Assembly (NCBI RefSeq): GCF_000968375.1
Contig: NZ_CP009933.1
Location: 1 to 64,000 of the forward strand
DNA: 64,000 nt
Reading direction: 5' to 3'
Source of the DNA: Clostridium scatologenes
GTDB lineage: Bacteria > Bacillota > Clostridia > Clostridiales > Clostridiaceae
In this document: piece after piece, positions 52,918-61,771 of the stretch
How the letters are laid out: each line of letters starts with the position of its first letter
Numbering within the stretch: position 1 is the stretch's first letter
Position numbers and translations under genes: made by a program
Notes under the pieces: model-generated
Database searches by the model: none
The model's input: the letters and a program-made list of their open reading frames with translations, nothing else
Told to the model about the DNA's origin: nothing

Positions 52918-53886
52918 ATGAATAAAACTAGTAAAATTGTATTAGCTACTATAACTGTTTTAGTTGTAGTAGTTGGAATAATTGTTTCATGCTTTAATAT
53001 AGAATTAAGTAAAGTAAATAAGGTAAAAATAGAAAAAAATAATTCGGAATTAAATATAAGCAATAATGCAGCTAAAAAGGATGACGAAATTACAAATATA
53101 GCTTTTTTTGGAATCGATAGGAGATATAAGGGTGAAGCATCACGTTCTGATGCACTTATGATTTTGACTATTGACAAAAAGCATAAGAAGATAAAAATAT
53201 CTTCTGTTATGAGAGATGCTTATGTTAATATTGATGGTTATGGAATGACTAAGATAAATCATGCATATGCTTATGGTGGACCTATGATGTCGATTAAAAC
53301 ATTAAACAAAAATTTTGATTTAAATATAAAGGACTATGTTACTGTAGATTTTTTGGGCTTTGAAAAAATAATTGATAGTGTTGGTGGGGTTGAGGTAAAT
53401 ATAACTCCAGCGGAATTAAAATATGTTAATAGTAACACAGATGAAAATTCAGAAAATGGAGATGCGGCTGCTTCTATTGTTACAAACAGTGGATTACAAA
53501 AAGTCAATGGAAGACAAGCATTAAAATATACAAGAATAAGAGAAAATGATGGTGGTGATTTTGAAAGGACAGAAAGAGAAAGAACTGTATTAATTCATGT
53601 GTTAAATAAAATCAAAAAAGTTCCACCTACAGATATGATAGGTTTAGTTTCTGAACTTTTACCTTATACAGAAACGAATATGTCAAATACGAATATATTA
53701 AAGATGCTAACATCTATATATACATTAGGTATCAAGGATATAGGAGAGCAAAGGTTTCCATTAGATGGGTATTGTGATGGGAAAATGATAGACAATGTTT
53801 GGTATTTGATGTTTGATTTGAATGCTACTAAAAATCAAATGCATAAGTATATATTTGAAGATATTAAACCTAATTCCATCAAATAA
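52918..53886 (+). CDS. LytR-CpsA-Psr family cell-wall ligase
   Basis: 322 residues. An N-terminal signal-anchor helix (about 6-26) and an extracellular LCP domain (about 60-290) with IAFFGIDRRYKGEASRSDAL, the Arg-rich KISSVMRDAYVNIDGYG, INHAYAYGGP, DSVGGVEVNI and KYTRIRENDGGDFERTERER. These segments bind the polyprenyl-phosphate glycan in the family. It transfers the finished lipid-linked polysaccharide to peptidoglycan, so it closes the polysaccharide locus although the lasso cluster intervenes. AGCAGG precedes the ATG. Confidence 0.9.
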   Translation: MNKTSKIVLATITVLVVVVGIIVSCFNIELSKVNKVKIEKNNSELNISNNAAKKDDEITNIAFFGIDRRYKGEASRSDALMILTIDKKHKKIKISSVMRDAYVNIDGYGMTKINHAYAYGGPMMSIKTLNKNFDLNIKDYVTVDFLGFEKIIDSVGGVEVNITPAELKYVNSNTDENSENGDAAASIVTNSGLQKVNGRQALKYTRIRENDGGDFERTERERTVLIHVLNKIKKVPPTDMIGLVSELLPYTETNMSNTNILKMLTSIYTLGIKDIGEQRFPLDGYCDGKMIDNVWYLMFDLNATKNQMHKYIFEDIKPNSIK

Positions 53887-54004
53887 AAAATTATGATATT
53901 ACTTAAAATAATAGTTAAAAATTTAAACGACATTTAAAATAATATATTAAGTTTAAATATTACTTAAAATATTACCAAAATTTAAAATAATATCTTTAAA
54001 TTCA

Positions 54005-54032
54005 TTGACAAATTTAAAGCGCAGTGTATAAT
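54005..54032 (+). promoter_or_regulatory. Near-consensus sigma-A promoter
   Basis: TTGACA (54005-54010), 16-base spacer, TATAAT (54027-54032). Transcription would start near 54039. Confidence 0.75.
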
Positions 54033-54135
54033 GAATTATGGTATGGTTTTATTGTAATTTGAAAAATTTAATATGTAATGGAAATGAAGATGATTAGTAT
54101 TAATTTTAATGTGTAATTAGTGCTAGAAAGTTCAG

Positions 54136-54167
54136 CCTTTCATCCTAATGTAGGATGGGAGGTTTTT
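54136..54167 (+). terminator. Intrinsic terminator in the YitT leader
   Basis: CCTTTCATCC (54136-54145) pairs with GGATGGGAGG (54153-54162; two G-U pairs), followed by five T. It lies between the promoter at 54005 and the gene at 54217, so it attenuates that gene or ends a small RNA of about 130 bases. Confidence 0.7.
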
Positions 54168-54216
54168 ATGTTGTATGATTTAGAACTTAATATTTATTTA
54201 AGAAAGGTGGATGGGT

Positions 54217-55047
54217 ATGAAAAACAAGTTAATTGATCTAGTTAGTATTGTATTTGCGATCTTTTTATTTTCTTTTGCGTTGAACGCATTTTTTTCTCCT
54301 TATCATATTGTTCCAGGGGGAGTATCAGGATTGGCCATTGTGCTTGAAAATGTGACTCATATTAAAAAGTCAATAATAATAGGAATATTTAATGTGCCTA
54401 TTTTTTTGCTGGGGTTGTATATATTGGGTAAAAAGTTTGTTATTAATACAGTGCTTGGAGCTTTCTTAGTTCCAATTTTTGTTGAATTGACTAGTGGAGT
54501 TGGCCCATTCACAAAAGATATATTTTTAGCAACAGTACTAGGTGGTGTTATGACAGGCATTTCATTAGGAATGCTTCTAAGTAAACAAGCTTCTGTAGGA
54601 GGAACAGATACAGTAGCTAAGATGATATCTAAATTTATACACAAGCCTGTAGGAAAAGTTATGATGTGTATTGATTTGTCTATTGTCTGTTTAACTATTT
54701 TTGTATTCGGAATAGAAAAAGCATTATATGGTATTGTAACAGTATACATAATAGGAAGAGTTGTTGATATGTATATTAAAGGATTTAAAGACTCAAAATC
54801 AGTTTATGTAATATCTGATAATATTGAAAAAATTAATGAGCTCATTTTAACAGAAATGAATGGAAGAACTACTAAGTTAGAAGCAAGAGGCGGATATACA
54901 GATGATCAAAAAGTAATATTGATGTGTGTAATTACTAGTAAGGAGATAATTAAATTAAAGCAAATTGTAAAAGAAGTGGACAATAATGCTTTAGTTTTAG
55001 TTCAAGATTCCTATGAGGTTTATGGAAAGGGATTTAGTCTTACTTAG
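54217..55047 (+). CDS. YitT-family membrane protein
   Basis: 276 residues: five to six membrane helices (about 5-180; FALNAFFSPYHIVPGGVSG, NVPIFLLGLYILGKKF, SLGMLLSKQASVGGTDTVAK) with the DUF161/YitT pattern, then a C-terminal cytoplasmic DUF2179 domain (about 195-275: SVYVISDNIEKINELIL, GRTTKLEARGGYT). The family is of unknown function and is often present in several copies in clostridia. The ATG at 54217 follows AAAGGTGG at a good spacing; an ATG at 54211 is too close. A strong leader terminator suggests regulated expression. Confidence 0.87.
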   Translation: MKNKLIDLVSIVFAIFLFSFALNAFFSPYHIVPGGVSGLAIVLENVTHIKKSIIIGIFNVPIFLLGLYILGKKFVINTVLGAFLVPIFVELTSGVGPFTKDIFLATVLGGVMTGISLGMLLSKQASVGGTDTVAKMISKFIHKPVGKVMMCIDLSIVCLTIFVFGIEKALYGIVTVYIIGRVVDMYIKGFKDSKSVYVISDNIEKINELILTEMNGRTTKLEARGGYTDDQKVILMCVITSKEIIKLKQIVKEVDNNALVLVQDSYEVYGKGFSLT

Positions 55048-55073
55048 ATATTTAAATACTATTTTTCATAAAA

Positions 55074-55117
55074 AGAAGGTATATAGATTTGTACAAGTTC
55101 AAATCTATATACCTTCT
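55074..55117. terminator. Bidirectional terminator (18-bp perfect stem)
   Basis: 55074-55091 pairs with 55100-55117 around an 8-base loop. It lies between the convergent YitT and ytfJ genes. Confidence 0.85.
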
Positions 55118-55118
55118 C

Positions 55119-55508
55119 TTAATTTTCTTCAGATTTTTTTTCAGCACTATTATTTTTTTTATCTTTTTTAAACTTTGATACTATACCAGGCACCATTTCT
55201 AAAAGACTTTCAATATTACTTTTGTCACTTACAGGAAGCATAGTAACAGAATCATTTTTTATTACAACCATAGCATTAGGCGTTACTTTAGCACCAGCTG
55301 CAAGACCACCGCCAGAACCATTACTTCCTTTGTCATCAGTGCCACCGCCATAACCAGTACCGCATCCAAAGCTTACAGATATAATAGGAATTAAAGTGGT
55401 ATCTCCAATAATAATAGGCTCTCCAACAACAGTTTCAGTTTTTAAAAAGTTTTGTAATTTATTAAATAACACCTCTAAATTTTCTGGAATAGATGAACTA
55501 TTTGCCAT
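55119..55508 (-). CDS. ytfJ: GerW/YtfJ-family sporulation protein
   Basis: 129 residues. The conserved core has VVGEPIIIGDTTLIPIISVS, the Gly-rich FGCGTGYGGG, GGGLAAGAKVTPNAMVVI and a Lys-rich tail (KFKKDKKNNSAEKKSEEN). Family members are small spore proteins linked to germination. The ATG at 55508 lies behind TAGGAGG; open codons further upstream lack a ribosome site. It is preceded by the DUF2953 gene, the same ytfI-ytfJ order as in Bacillus. Its presence implies a spore-former. Confidence 0.9.
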   Translation of the reverse strand: MANSSSIPENLEVLFNKLQNFLKTETVVGEPIIIGDTTLIPIISVSFGCGTGYGGGTDDKGSNGSGGGLAAGAKVTPNAMVVIKNDSVTMLPVSDKSNIESLLEMVPGIVSKFKKDKKNNSAEKKSEEN

Positions 55509-55572
55509 AATTAAAATCCTCCTAAATTTGTTTAATTTCTTATTACAATAATTAATACACATAAAGTATCAA

Positions 55573-56229
55573 TTAAGTTTCACTAGTTTTAGATTTTTTT
55601 AGTAAAATTTTTCTAACATCTTTTTTTAATATAAATTTTAAAGTTCTAAAAACCATTAAAAATAAAAATGTTTTTCCACACATGCTAGCTTTTATATCGA
55701 TAATGTCATCATCAAAGACAGGATTTAAGTTTATGTTACTGTAAGGAATTACTTGCGCAATTATTGGGATAAAACCAGACAATAAGCCAGTGATACAAGG
55801 GTCATCAAAACCATAAACACCATTTATTTTTATTTCATCAGGTTTAACTATTTTTAACATATCTTTAAAATAAGAAAATACACAGCTTAAAAACTTTTTT
55901 TTCATAAAGCTTTTAATATTATTTGTTTTTGTCCTTTTAGATTTTTTATTATCATTCTTAACTTCTTTAATTTCTGAGTTTTCACTTTCAGAAATTACAC
56001 GAATAGCTTTGTTTCCTATAAAAAGTGTTATTTTAAAATTTTCTTCTTGCAAAGCTTTAATTTTAAATAAGTTGAACAGCCATAATATAGTTCCTTCAAA
56101 ATTTGAACTATCGTTAATGTTATAATACAAATTATATTTAAACGGAATAAATAACAATAATGCTAATATAAAAAGTATAATACATAACAATATTCCAAGT
56201 ACCTTTAAAAATGTAATGAGTATAAACAC
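55573..56229 (-). CDS. DUF2953-domain protein (YtfI-like)
   Basis: 218 residues with one N-terminal membrane helix (about 5-30, KVLGILLCIILFILALLLF) and a conserved C-terminal part containing IKINGVYGFDDPCITGLLSG and NLNPVFDDDIIDIKASMCGK, the pattern of DUF2953 proteins. These usually sit before ytfJ. Function unknown; probably forespore-membrane associated. The start is a GTG behind GAGGTG. Confidence 0.8.
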   Translation of the reverse strand: MFILITFLKVLGILLCIILFILALLLFIPFKYNLYYNINDSSNFEGTILWLFNLFKIKALQEENFKITLFIGNKAIRVISESENSEIKEVKNDNKKSKRTKTNNIKSFMKKKFLSCVFSYFKDMLKIVKPDEIKINGVYGFDDPCITGLLSGFIPIIAQVIPYSNINLNPVFDDDIIDIKASMCGKTFLFLMVFRTLKFILKKDVRKILLKKSKTSET

Positions 56230-56254
56230 TTAAATACACCTCATTTTACAAAAA

Positions 56255-56719
56255 TTAACTTGCATTAAATAGTTTAAAAAGCTTTGTTTTTTTGATTTTT
56301 TTAGTTATAGATTTTTTTATTGGTTTTTCTATAAATTTTATAGAGCTTTTTATACTTTTATGAATAAATTTATTAAATGGATTCTTCTTATAAAGCTTTC
56401 TTGAATTTTTTATGTTTCCTTTGAAATTTCTATAAACTCTATAATTATTTTGAATTTTTAATTTTAGATCATTTTCTTCAATTTGGGATATACAATTTTC
56501 TGCTATTAATTCAGAAATTGTGCTCAACCTTTCTGGAAAAACTAAATCATCATCTTCCTCCATAGTACTCAAGTTTTTATCTATGTTATATATAAGTTCT
56601 AAAGCTTTAGTACATTCATCACAGCATTTTAGATGTTCATCTACAAATATTTTTTCCAGAGGATCTATGGTGTTATCTGCATAAGCATAAAGAAATTTTT
56701 TATCAAGTTTGCAGCTCAT
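56255..56719 (-). CDS. Zinc-finger anti-sigma factor without a clear membrane helix
   Basis: 154 residues. The N-terminal zinc-binding anti-sigma domain shows His29-x3-Cys33-x2-Cys36 in DEHLKCCDEC and Cys3, as in zf-HC2 proteins. The rest is unusual: no transmembrane helix but a very basic C-terminus (about 105-154) with repeated IKKS/FIHKS-type units that could form an amphipathic helix. It would bind the sigma factor encoded just upstream (three bases between genes). AGGAGGAAT precedes the ATG. A redox- or metal-responsive soluble anti-sigma, or a peripheral membrane protein, are both possible. Confidence 0.75.
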   Translation of the reverse strand: MSCKLDKKFLYAYADNTIDPLEKIFVDEHLKCCDECTKALELIYNIDKNLSTMEEDDDLVFPERLSTISELIAENCISQIEENDLKLKIQNNYRVYRNFKGNIKNSRKLYKKNPFNKFIHKSIKSSIKFIEKPIKKSITKKIKKTKLFKLFNAS

Positions 56720-56722
56720 TTT

Positions 56723-57286
56723 TTATTCCTCCTGAATATTTTCTAGTTTCTTTTTAAGTAAAGCTTTTGCTCTATAAAGATCTGTTTTTATAGTGCCAAG
56801 AGGTTTACATAGTAATTCAGAAATTTCATTATAACTTAAGTTTTCATAGTATCTTAATATTATAACTAATCTATAGTTTTCTGGCAAAGTTTTGAGATTT
56901 TCTTTTAAGATTCTTTTTAAATCCATTTTTTCAATTTCATATTCAACATTGAAATCAGAAGCTATGGTATCCTCTAAAGTTGAATCTTCATTAACTTCTC
57001 CATTTAAAGATACTACATTGGATTTAATAGTTCTTTTGAAATTTAAACAAATATTTACGGAAAGCTTTCTCAACCATGGATGAAAAGGCATATCATCGTT
57101 AAATTTATTTATGTTATTAAATATTTTTATATAAATTTCCTGAACTAAATCAAGAGCATCATGCTGATTTTGACAATAGCTGTAACATAATCTATACAAA
57201 TATTTTTCGTATATTTTAAATAATTCCATGAGAGCAGGCTTGTCATATTTTTTACATCTTAATATTAATTTCTTATCTATGTCCAA
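56723..57286 (-). CDS. ECF-type RNA polymerase sigma factor (SigV/SigW-like)
   Basis: 187 residues: region 2 (FKIYEKYLYRLCYSYCQNQ, DALDLVQEIYIKIFNNINKF, PFHPWLRKLSVNICLNFKR) and region 4 (LPENYRLVIILRYYENLSYN, EISELLCKPLGTIKTDLYRA). The start is TTG at 57286 behind GGAGGAACC. Its anti-sigma gene follows after three bases, then DUF2953 and ytfJ on the same strand, so it could drive part of a sporulation-linked unit. Confidence 0.9.
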   Translation of the reverse strand: MDIDKKLILRCKKYDKPALMELFKIYEKYLYRLCYSYCQNQHDALDLVQEIYIKIFNNINKFNDDMPFHPWLRKLSVNICLNFKRTIKSNVVSLNGEVNEDSTLEDTIASDFNVEYEIEKMDLKRILKENLKTLPENYRLVIILRYYENLSYNEISELLCKPLGTIKTDLYRAKALLKKKLENIQEE

Positions 57287-57472
57287 TATGGTTCCTCCTC
57301 TAATAGAACTTATTTAAATATATACTAAACACAGAAATATATCCCACTATTATATTATCTTTCAATAAAGTACTTATAATTCCATGCATAATACTATATA
57401 CACATATATTAGCAATAAAGTTTCAAAAAAAATAGCTTTTTTTATTTAGTTTCTCAAAAAATGAATTTAGGT

Positions 57473-57543
57473 TATAATATAGAATGATTGAACTTTCATA
57501 ATTTAAAAATAATACTTTGTATTATTTTTAAATTATGAAAGTT
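57473..57543 (+). promoter_or_regulatory. Promoter -10 and perfect 25-bp 5' stem-loop
   Basis: TATAAT at 57473-57478 (weak -35) would start transcription near 57485. At 57491-57515 and 57519-57543 lies a perfect 25-bp inverted repeat with a 3-base loop (AACTTTCATAATTTAAAAAT...). It would be the very 5' end of the mRNA, 28 bases before the start codon. Confidence 0.6.
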
Positions 57544-57571
57544 TGATGAGTAAACGTAGGTAGGTGTAATC

Positions 57572-60055
57572 ATGAAAATTTCGTTTCTAGGGGGAGCACA
57601 TGAAGTTGGGGGAAGTTGCATACTCCTAAAAGTTTATAATAAAAATATACTTTTAGATTGTGGAATAAGACAAAGTGCATCTAAAGATCCTCTTCCAGAT
57701 TTCAGAACTATTCAAGAACAAGGAGGAGTTGATGCAATAATTATAAGTCATGCTCATATGGATCACATAGGATCATTGCCAATAATAAGCAAGGAATATC
57801 CTGGTGCTAAAATATATGCAAATAATATGACAAAGGATTTAATGAAGGTTCTTTTGTATGATAGTTTGAAAATAATGAACAATAGAGAAGCAGAAATTCC
57901 TCTTTACGCAGAAGTTGATGTTGAAAATATGTTAAATAGGATATTTACTATAAATTATATGGTAGAGTTTCCTATATTTGAAGATATAAAGATAACTTTT
58001 TATACAGCAGGTCATATAGCAGGTGCTTCTTGTGTGTATATTACTACACCAGAAGGCTCTTTATTTTATTCAGGAGACTTTTCAGTATTTTCACAGAAAA
58101 CAGTAGAGGGATTAAAGGTTCCAAAACTTAGACCAGATGCTGCAATTTTTGAAACTACTTATGGTGACAGGCTTCATGCTAATAGAGAAGTTGAGGAAGA
58201 AAGGCTTTTACAGCTTATAAATGAATGTGAAGTAAATAGAGGAAAAATGCTAATTCCAGCCTTTGCTTTGGGAAGAGCACAAGAAATTATTTTAATTATT
58301 AAGAAGGCTTTAAATAAGAAATCTATAAAAAATGTAAAGATATATGTGGATGGAATGATTAAGGATATAAATAGAGTATATAAGTTAAATCCACTTTACT
58401 TAAAAAATTCTCTTGGAAAGAAAATACTAAGGGGAATTGAGCCTTTTTATGATGATAATATAATTGCTGTGGACAAGAAAGAAATTAGAGAGAAAATATT
58501 AGAAGATAAGGAGCCTTGTATAATAATTTCAAGTTCTGGTATGCTTACAGGAGGCTACAGCCAGTATTATGCAGAAAAGATAGCTCCTATGGAAAATGGG
58601 TACATAGTTATAACTGGATATCAGGATGAAGAATCTCCAGGTAGAAAATTATTAAATTTGCTGGAGGATGAAGAAGATAAAAAGTTAGAGCTAAATGGAA
58701 GAAGTATTCCTGTGAAATGTAAAGTGGAAAAGGTAGGACTTTCTGCTCATGGAGATAAAGGAGAAATAAAGTCACTTATAAATTTATTAACTCCTAACAA
58801 CATATTTATGGTACATGGTAATGAAGAAGTAGTAGAAAGCTTCTCTAATGAGCTTTTATCAGAAGTGAGGGGAAGGGTATATGCACCAAAATGTGGAGAA
58901 TGCTATGAGGTTAATATAAAAAATCCAAGAAAACAGTGGAAAAAACAAATACCTTATGTTATAAAATCAAGCAGCAAATTAGATGAAAATAACATAAATG
59001 AATTATGGAAGTTTATATTACATAATTATGGAGAAAAATTTTTTACGGTAGAAGAATTAATATATATATGGACTGGAAGTAATAAAATAAAAGCTTTAGA
59101 AATGGATGAAATTCAAAAATTAGTAGTTAAGTCTGTATACTTTGAAAATGACAACAAAAGGCTATTCTTATTTAAATGTAAAAGTGAGGAAGTAGTACAG
59201 GAAGAACTGAAGCCAAAAGAGTTAAAGCCTAATGAATTAAATGATCTTATATCTGAATATTTTTCAAAGTATAACTTTAAAAAAGCTGGACTTATTTATA
59301 ATGAAAAGAAGGTAATGTTGAGTTTTGATTTTCCTGATGTAGTAGATAAGGACATACATGAAGCTTGTATGGAATTTGAAAAACAAACAAAATGGAAAGT
59401 GGAAATAAGTGATAAAGTAAATATAAATGCATCAGATAGTTTAATATTAGAGCTTTTATATGACCTAGATATAAAAAAGATATCCTATAGGTTGGAAGAA
59501 AAGAAAGCTGTGGTGATATTGAACTCTAAACATAGTGTTGAACAAAGTAAATTAAATGTTTTTAAAGAAAAAACGGGATTAGAACTCTTAGTAAAAAGTT
59601 CTGGAGCAATTAAAGATGTTAGAAATCACATGATAGAAAGTGAAAATGAAGTTAAGGCAGTTGAGCAAAATCAAGCTTTAAAGATTATAGAAGAAAGTTT
59701 TGAAAAGGAAGAATTTAAACCATATAAAAAGGGAATAAAATCAAATGATAAAGGTAAGTATATAGAGCTTTCATTTATATCACCTATAATTGGGAAAAAG
59801 TATACAGAAAAAGTTAGTGAGCTTGTGAAAATTACAGGGTGGAACATGAATATATCCAATGCTGTAAATCAAAATGAAATAATAAAAATGGCACAAGTGC
59901 TTTGCAGAAGGGAAAGTATACCTATAAAGAAAAATCCATCTTTTAACCCTTTAAATTTAAGCATAGAGTTAAAGTTAGAGAATTTAGAAGAAGAAAAAAT
60001 GAAAGTAATAAAAGAGGAATTTGAATATAAAACAGGATGTAGTCTCAAATGGTAA
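57572..60055 (+). CDS. Metallo-beta-lactamase/beta-CASP ribonuclease-like protein with long C-terminal extension
   Basis: 827 residues. The MBL core has His60-x-His62-x-Asp64-His65 in SHAHMDH, the second-shell TAGHIAGAS and YSGDFS, the beta-CASP part FALGRAQEIILII and SSSGMLTGGYS, and the closing GLSAHGDKGE and FMVHGNEE. These mark an RNase J/CPSF-73-like nuclease, and all metal ligands appear intact. From about residue 440 a non-standard extension follows, with alpha/beta units that seem to repeat around KTKWKVEIS, KTGLELLV, ITGWNMNIS and KTGCSLKW. Such modules may bind RNA. The ATG follows a weak GTAGGTGT. Divergent from the sigma operon. Confidence 0.85.
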   Translation: MKISFLGGAHEVGGSCILLKVYNKNILLDCGIRQSASKDPLPDFRTIQEQGGVDAIIISHAHMDHIGSLPIISKEYPGAKIYANNMTKDLMKVLLYDSLKIMNNREAEIPLYAEVDVENMLNRIFTINYMVEFPIFEDIKITFYTAGHIAGASCVYITTPEGSLFYSGDFSVFSQKTVEGLKVPKLRPDAAIFETTYGDRLHANREVEEERLLQLINECEVNRGKMLIPAFALGRAQEIILIIKKALNKKSIKNVKIYVDGMIKDINRVYKLNPLYLKNSLGKKILRGIEPFYDDNIIAVDKKEIREKILEDKEPCIIISSSGMLTGGYSQYYAEKIAPMENGYIVITGYQDEESPGRKLLNLLEDEEDKKLELNGRSIPVKCKVEKVGLSAHGDKGEIKSLINLLTPNNIFMVHGNEEVVESFSNELLSEVRGRVYAPKCGECYEVNIKNPRKQWKKQIPYVIKSSSKLDENNINELWKFILHNYGEKFFTVEELIYIWTGSNKIKALEMDEIQKLVVKSVYFENDNKRLFLFKCKSEEVVQEELKPKELKPNELNDLISEYFSKYNFKKAGLIYNEKKVMLSFDFPDVVDKDIHEACMEFEKQTKWKVEISDKVNINASDSLILELLYDLDIKKISYRLEEKKAVVILNSKHSVEQSKLNVFKEKTGLELLVKSSGAIKDVRNHMIESENEVKAVEQNQALKIIEESFEKEEFKPYKKGIKSNDKGKYIELSFISPIIGKKYTEKVSELVKITGWNMNISNAVNQNEIIKMAQVLCRRESIPIKKNPSFNPLNLSIELKLENLEEEKMKVIKEEFEYKTGCSLKW

Positions 60056-60068
60056 ATAAATAGGAAAT

Positions 60069-60097
60069 AGGCGAATTAATGAGTTCGCCTTATTTTT
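60069..60097 (+). terminator. Terminator after RNase J-like gene
   Basis: AGGCGAA (60069-60075) pairs with TTCGCCT (60084-60090), followed by TATTTTT. Confidence 0.75.
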
Positions 60098-60256
60098 ATA
60101 TAAGAAAAATTACTTTATTTAAAGAAAAATGAGGTAATATGTTGAAAAATGCTTTATATTGACTTATACGGTTGTTGTATAACTATTTGTTTTTATTTAT
60201 AATTAATACATTTGTATAAATAAATTTTTTCAGGATTATCGGGAGGACTTAAGTTA

Positions 60257-61630
60257 ATGAATCTATTTAGAAAAAGATCTTTAGAGGATTTTAAGCAGTC
60301 CGTTAAAAAGAGTGGTCTTAAAAAAGAATTGAAGGCTTTTGATTTAGCGGCAATCGGAATTGGATCTATAGTTGGAACGGGTATATTTGTTGCCACGGGT
60401 CAAGGAGCTCATTTGGCAGGACCGGCTGTTACTATATCCTTTGTAATAGCAGCTTTAACAAGTGCACTTTGTGCTCTTACTTATTCAGAACTTGCAACTA
60501 TTTTTCCAGTAGCAGGCAGCACATATTCATATTCATATGTTGCTTTTGGAGAAATTATAGCATGGATTATAGGATGGGATTTAATACTTGAATATCTTGT
60601 TTCAGCAGCTGCAGTTGCTTCAGGGTGGTCAGGAACCTTAGTTGGAATATTAAATGACTATGGTATACATTTACCAGCAGCAATCATAAAGTCTCCTATG
60701 GCAGGAGGAGTTGTAGATTTACCAGCTGTTCTAATTACAGCTGTAGTTACTTGGCTTTTGTATCTAGGTGTATCAGAAAGTGCAAAAGTAAATGATATTA
60801 TAGTTGGTGTAAAGATATTTGTAATACTTGTGTTTATAATTCTTGGAGTTACGCATATAAATCCTGCACATTATCATCCTTTTGCACCATACGGAGTTAA
60901 GGGAATAATGTCAGGAGCGGCAATTATATTTTTTGCATTTATAGGATTTGATTCAGTGTCTACAGCAGCAGAGGAAGCAGCTAATCCTAACAAAGATATT
61001 CCAATTGGATTAACAATTTGTATGGTTGCAGTTATTGTATTATACATATCTGTAGCAGTTATACTTACGGGTATGGTTCCATTTACATCCATAGATGTAA
61101 ATAATGCACTTCCAGGGGCTTTATCAAGAATAGGAATAAATTGGGGATCATCTTTAGTCGGTGTAGGAGCCGTAATTGGTATGATTTCTACTCTTCTTGT
61201 AACTTTATATGGTCAAGTTAGAATATTCATGGTTATGTCAAGAGATGGATTGTTACCACAATCATTTTCTAAGGTATCTAAAAAACATGGAACTCCTGGA
61301 TTATGTACTATAATAACAGGAATTGTAACAGCTGTTATGGCAGGTTTTTTACCATTAGATGTAATTATGGATTTATGTAATATAGGAACTTTATTTGCTT
61401 TTATACTTGTATCTATGGGAATTGTGATTTTAAGAAAGACAATGCCAGACATTGAAAGAAAATTTAAATGTCCAGGTGTACCATATACTCCAGCATTAAC
61501 CATAATCTTTTGTATTTATCTTATGGCAAGTTTACCGGCTGTTACTTGGATTAGATTTGCAATTTGGCTAGTAATGGGACTTTGTATTTACTTTATTTAT
61601 GGCATAAAACATAGTACATTAAACCAGTAA
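60257..61630 (+). CDS. Amino-acid permease (APC superfamily, CAT-like)
   Basis: 457 residues with 12 or so membrane helices. The N-terminal FDLAAIGIGSIVGTGIFVATG is the APC substrate/ion-binding helix with its unwound GSIVGTG, and IFFAFIGFDSVSTAAEEAANP is the helix-6 signature. The family imports cationic or branched amino acids by proton coupling or exchange (similar to YfnA/CAT proteins). GGGAGGAC precedes the ATG. It is a single-gene unit. Substrate not assigned. Confidence 0.88.
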   Translation: MNLFRKRSLEDFKQSVKKSGLKKELKAFDLAAIGIGSIVGTGIFVATGQGAHLAGPAVTISFVIAALTSALCALTYSELATIFPVAGSTYSYSYVAFGEIIAWIIGWDLILEYLVSAAAVASGWSGTLVGILNDYGIHLPAAIIKSPMAGGVVDLPAVLITAVVTWLLYLGVSESAKVNDIIVGVKIFVILVFIILGVTHINPAHYHPFAPYGVKGIMSGAAIIFFAFIGFDSVSTAAEEAANPNKDIPIGLTICMVAVIVLYISVAVILTGMVPFTSIDVNNALPGALSRIGINWGSSLVGVGAVIGMISTLLVTLYGQVRIFMVMSRDGLLPQSFSKVSKKHGTPGLCTIITGIVTAVMAGFLPLDVIMDLCNIGTLFAFILVSMGIVILRKTMPDIERKFKCPGVPYTPALTIIFCIYLMASLPAVTWIRFAIWLVMGLCIYFIYGIKHSTLNQ

Positions 61631-61771
61631 AAAGTTAAAGTAAAGTCTGCCTTATTTTGCTTAAGATGTAACATAAATTTCACTTGTTTGCCATAAAGTT
61701 GACACACAAGCAGGTTAATATAAAAATGTAAATAAAATAAAATATTAAAAAGCTTGAAAGGGGAAATTTAA

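Larger units (their letters stand above)
53887..54216. other. Leader region of the YitT-family gene
   Basis: AT-rich stretch with repeated TTTAAA/ATTACTTAAAAT motifs (53900-53990), a near-consensus promoter at 54005-54032 and an intrinsic terminator at 54136-54167. No gene is visible. Confidence 0.5.
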
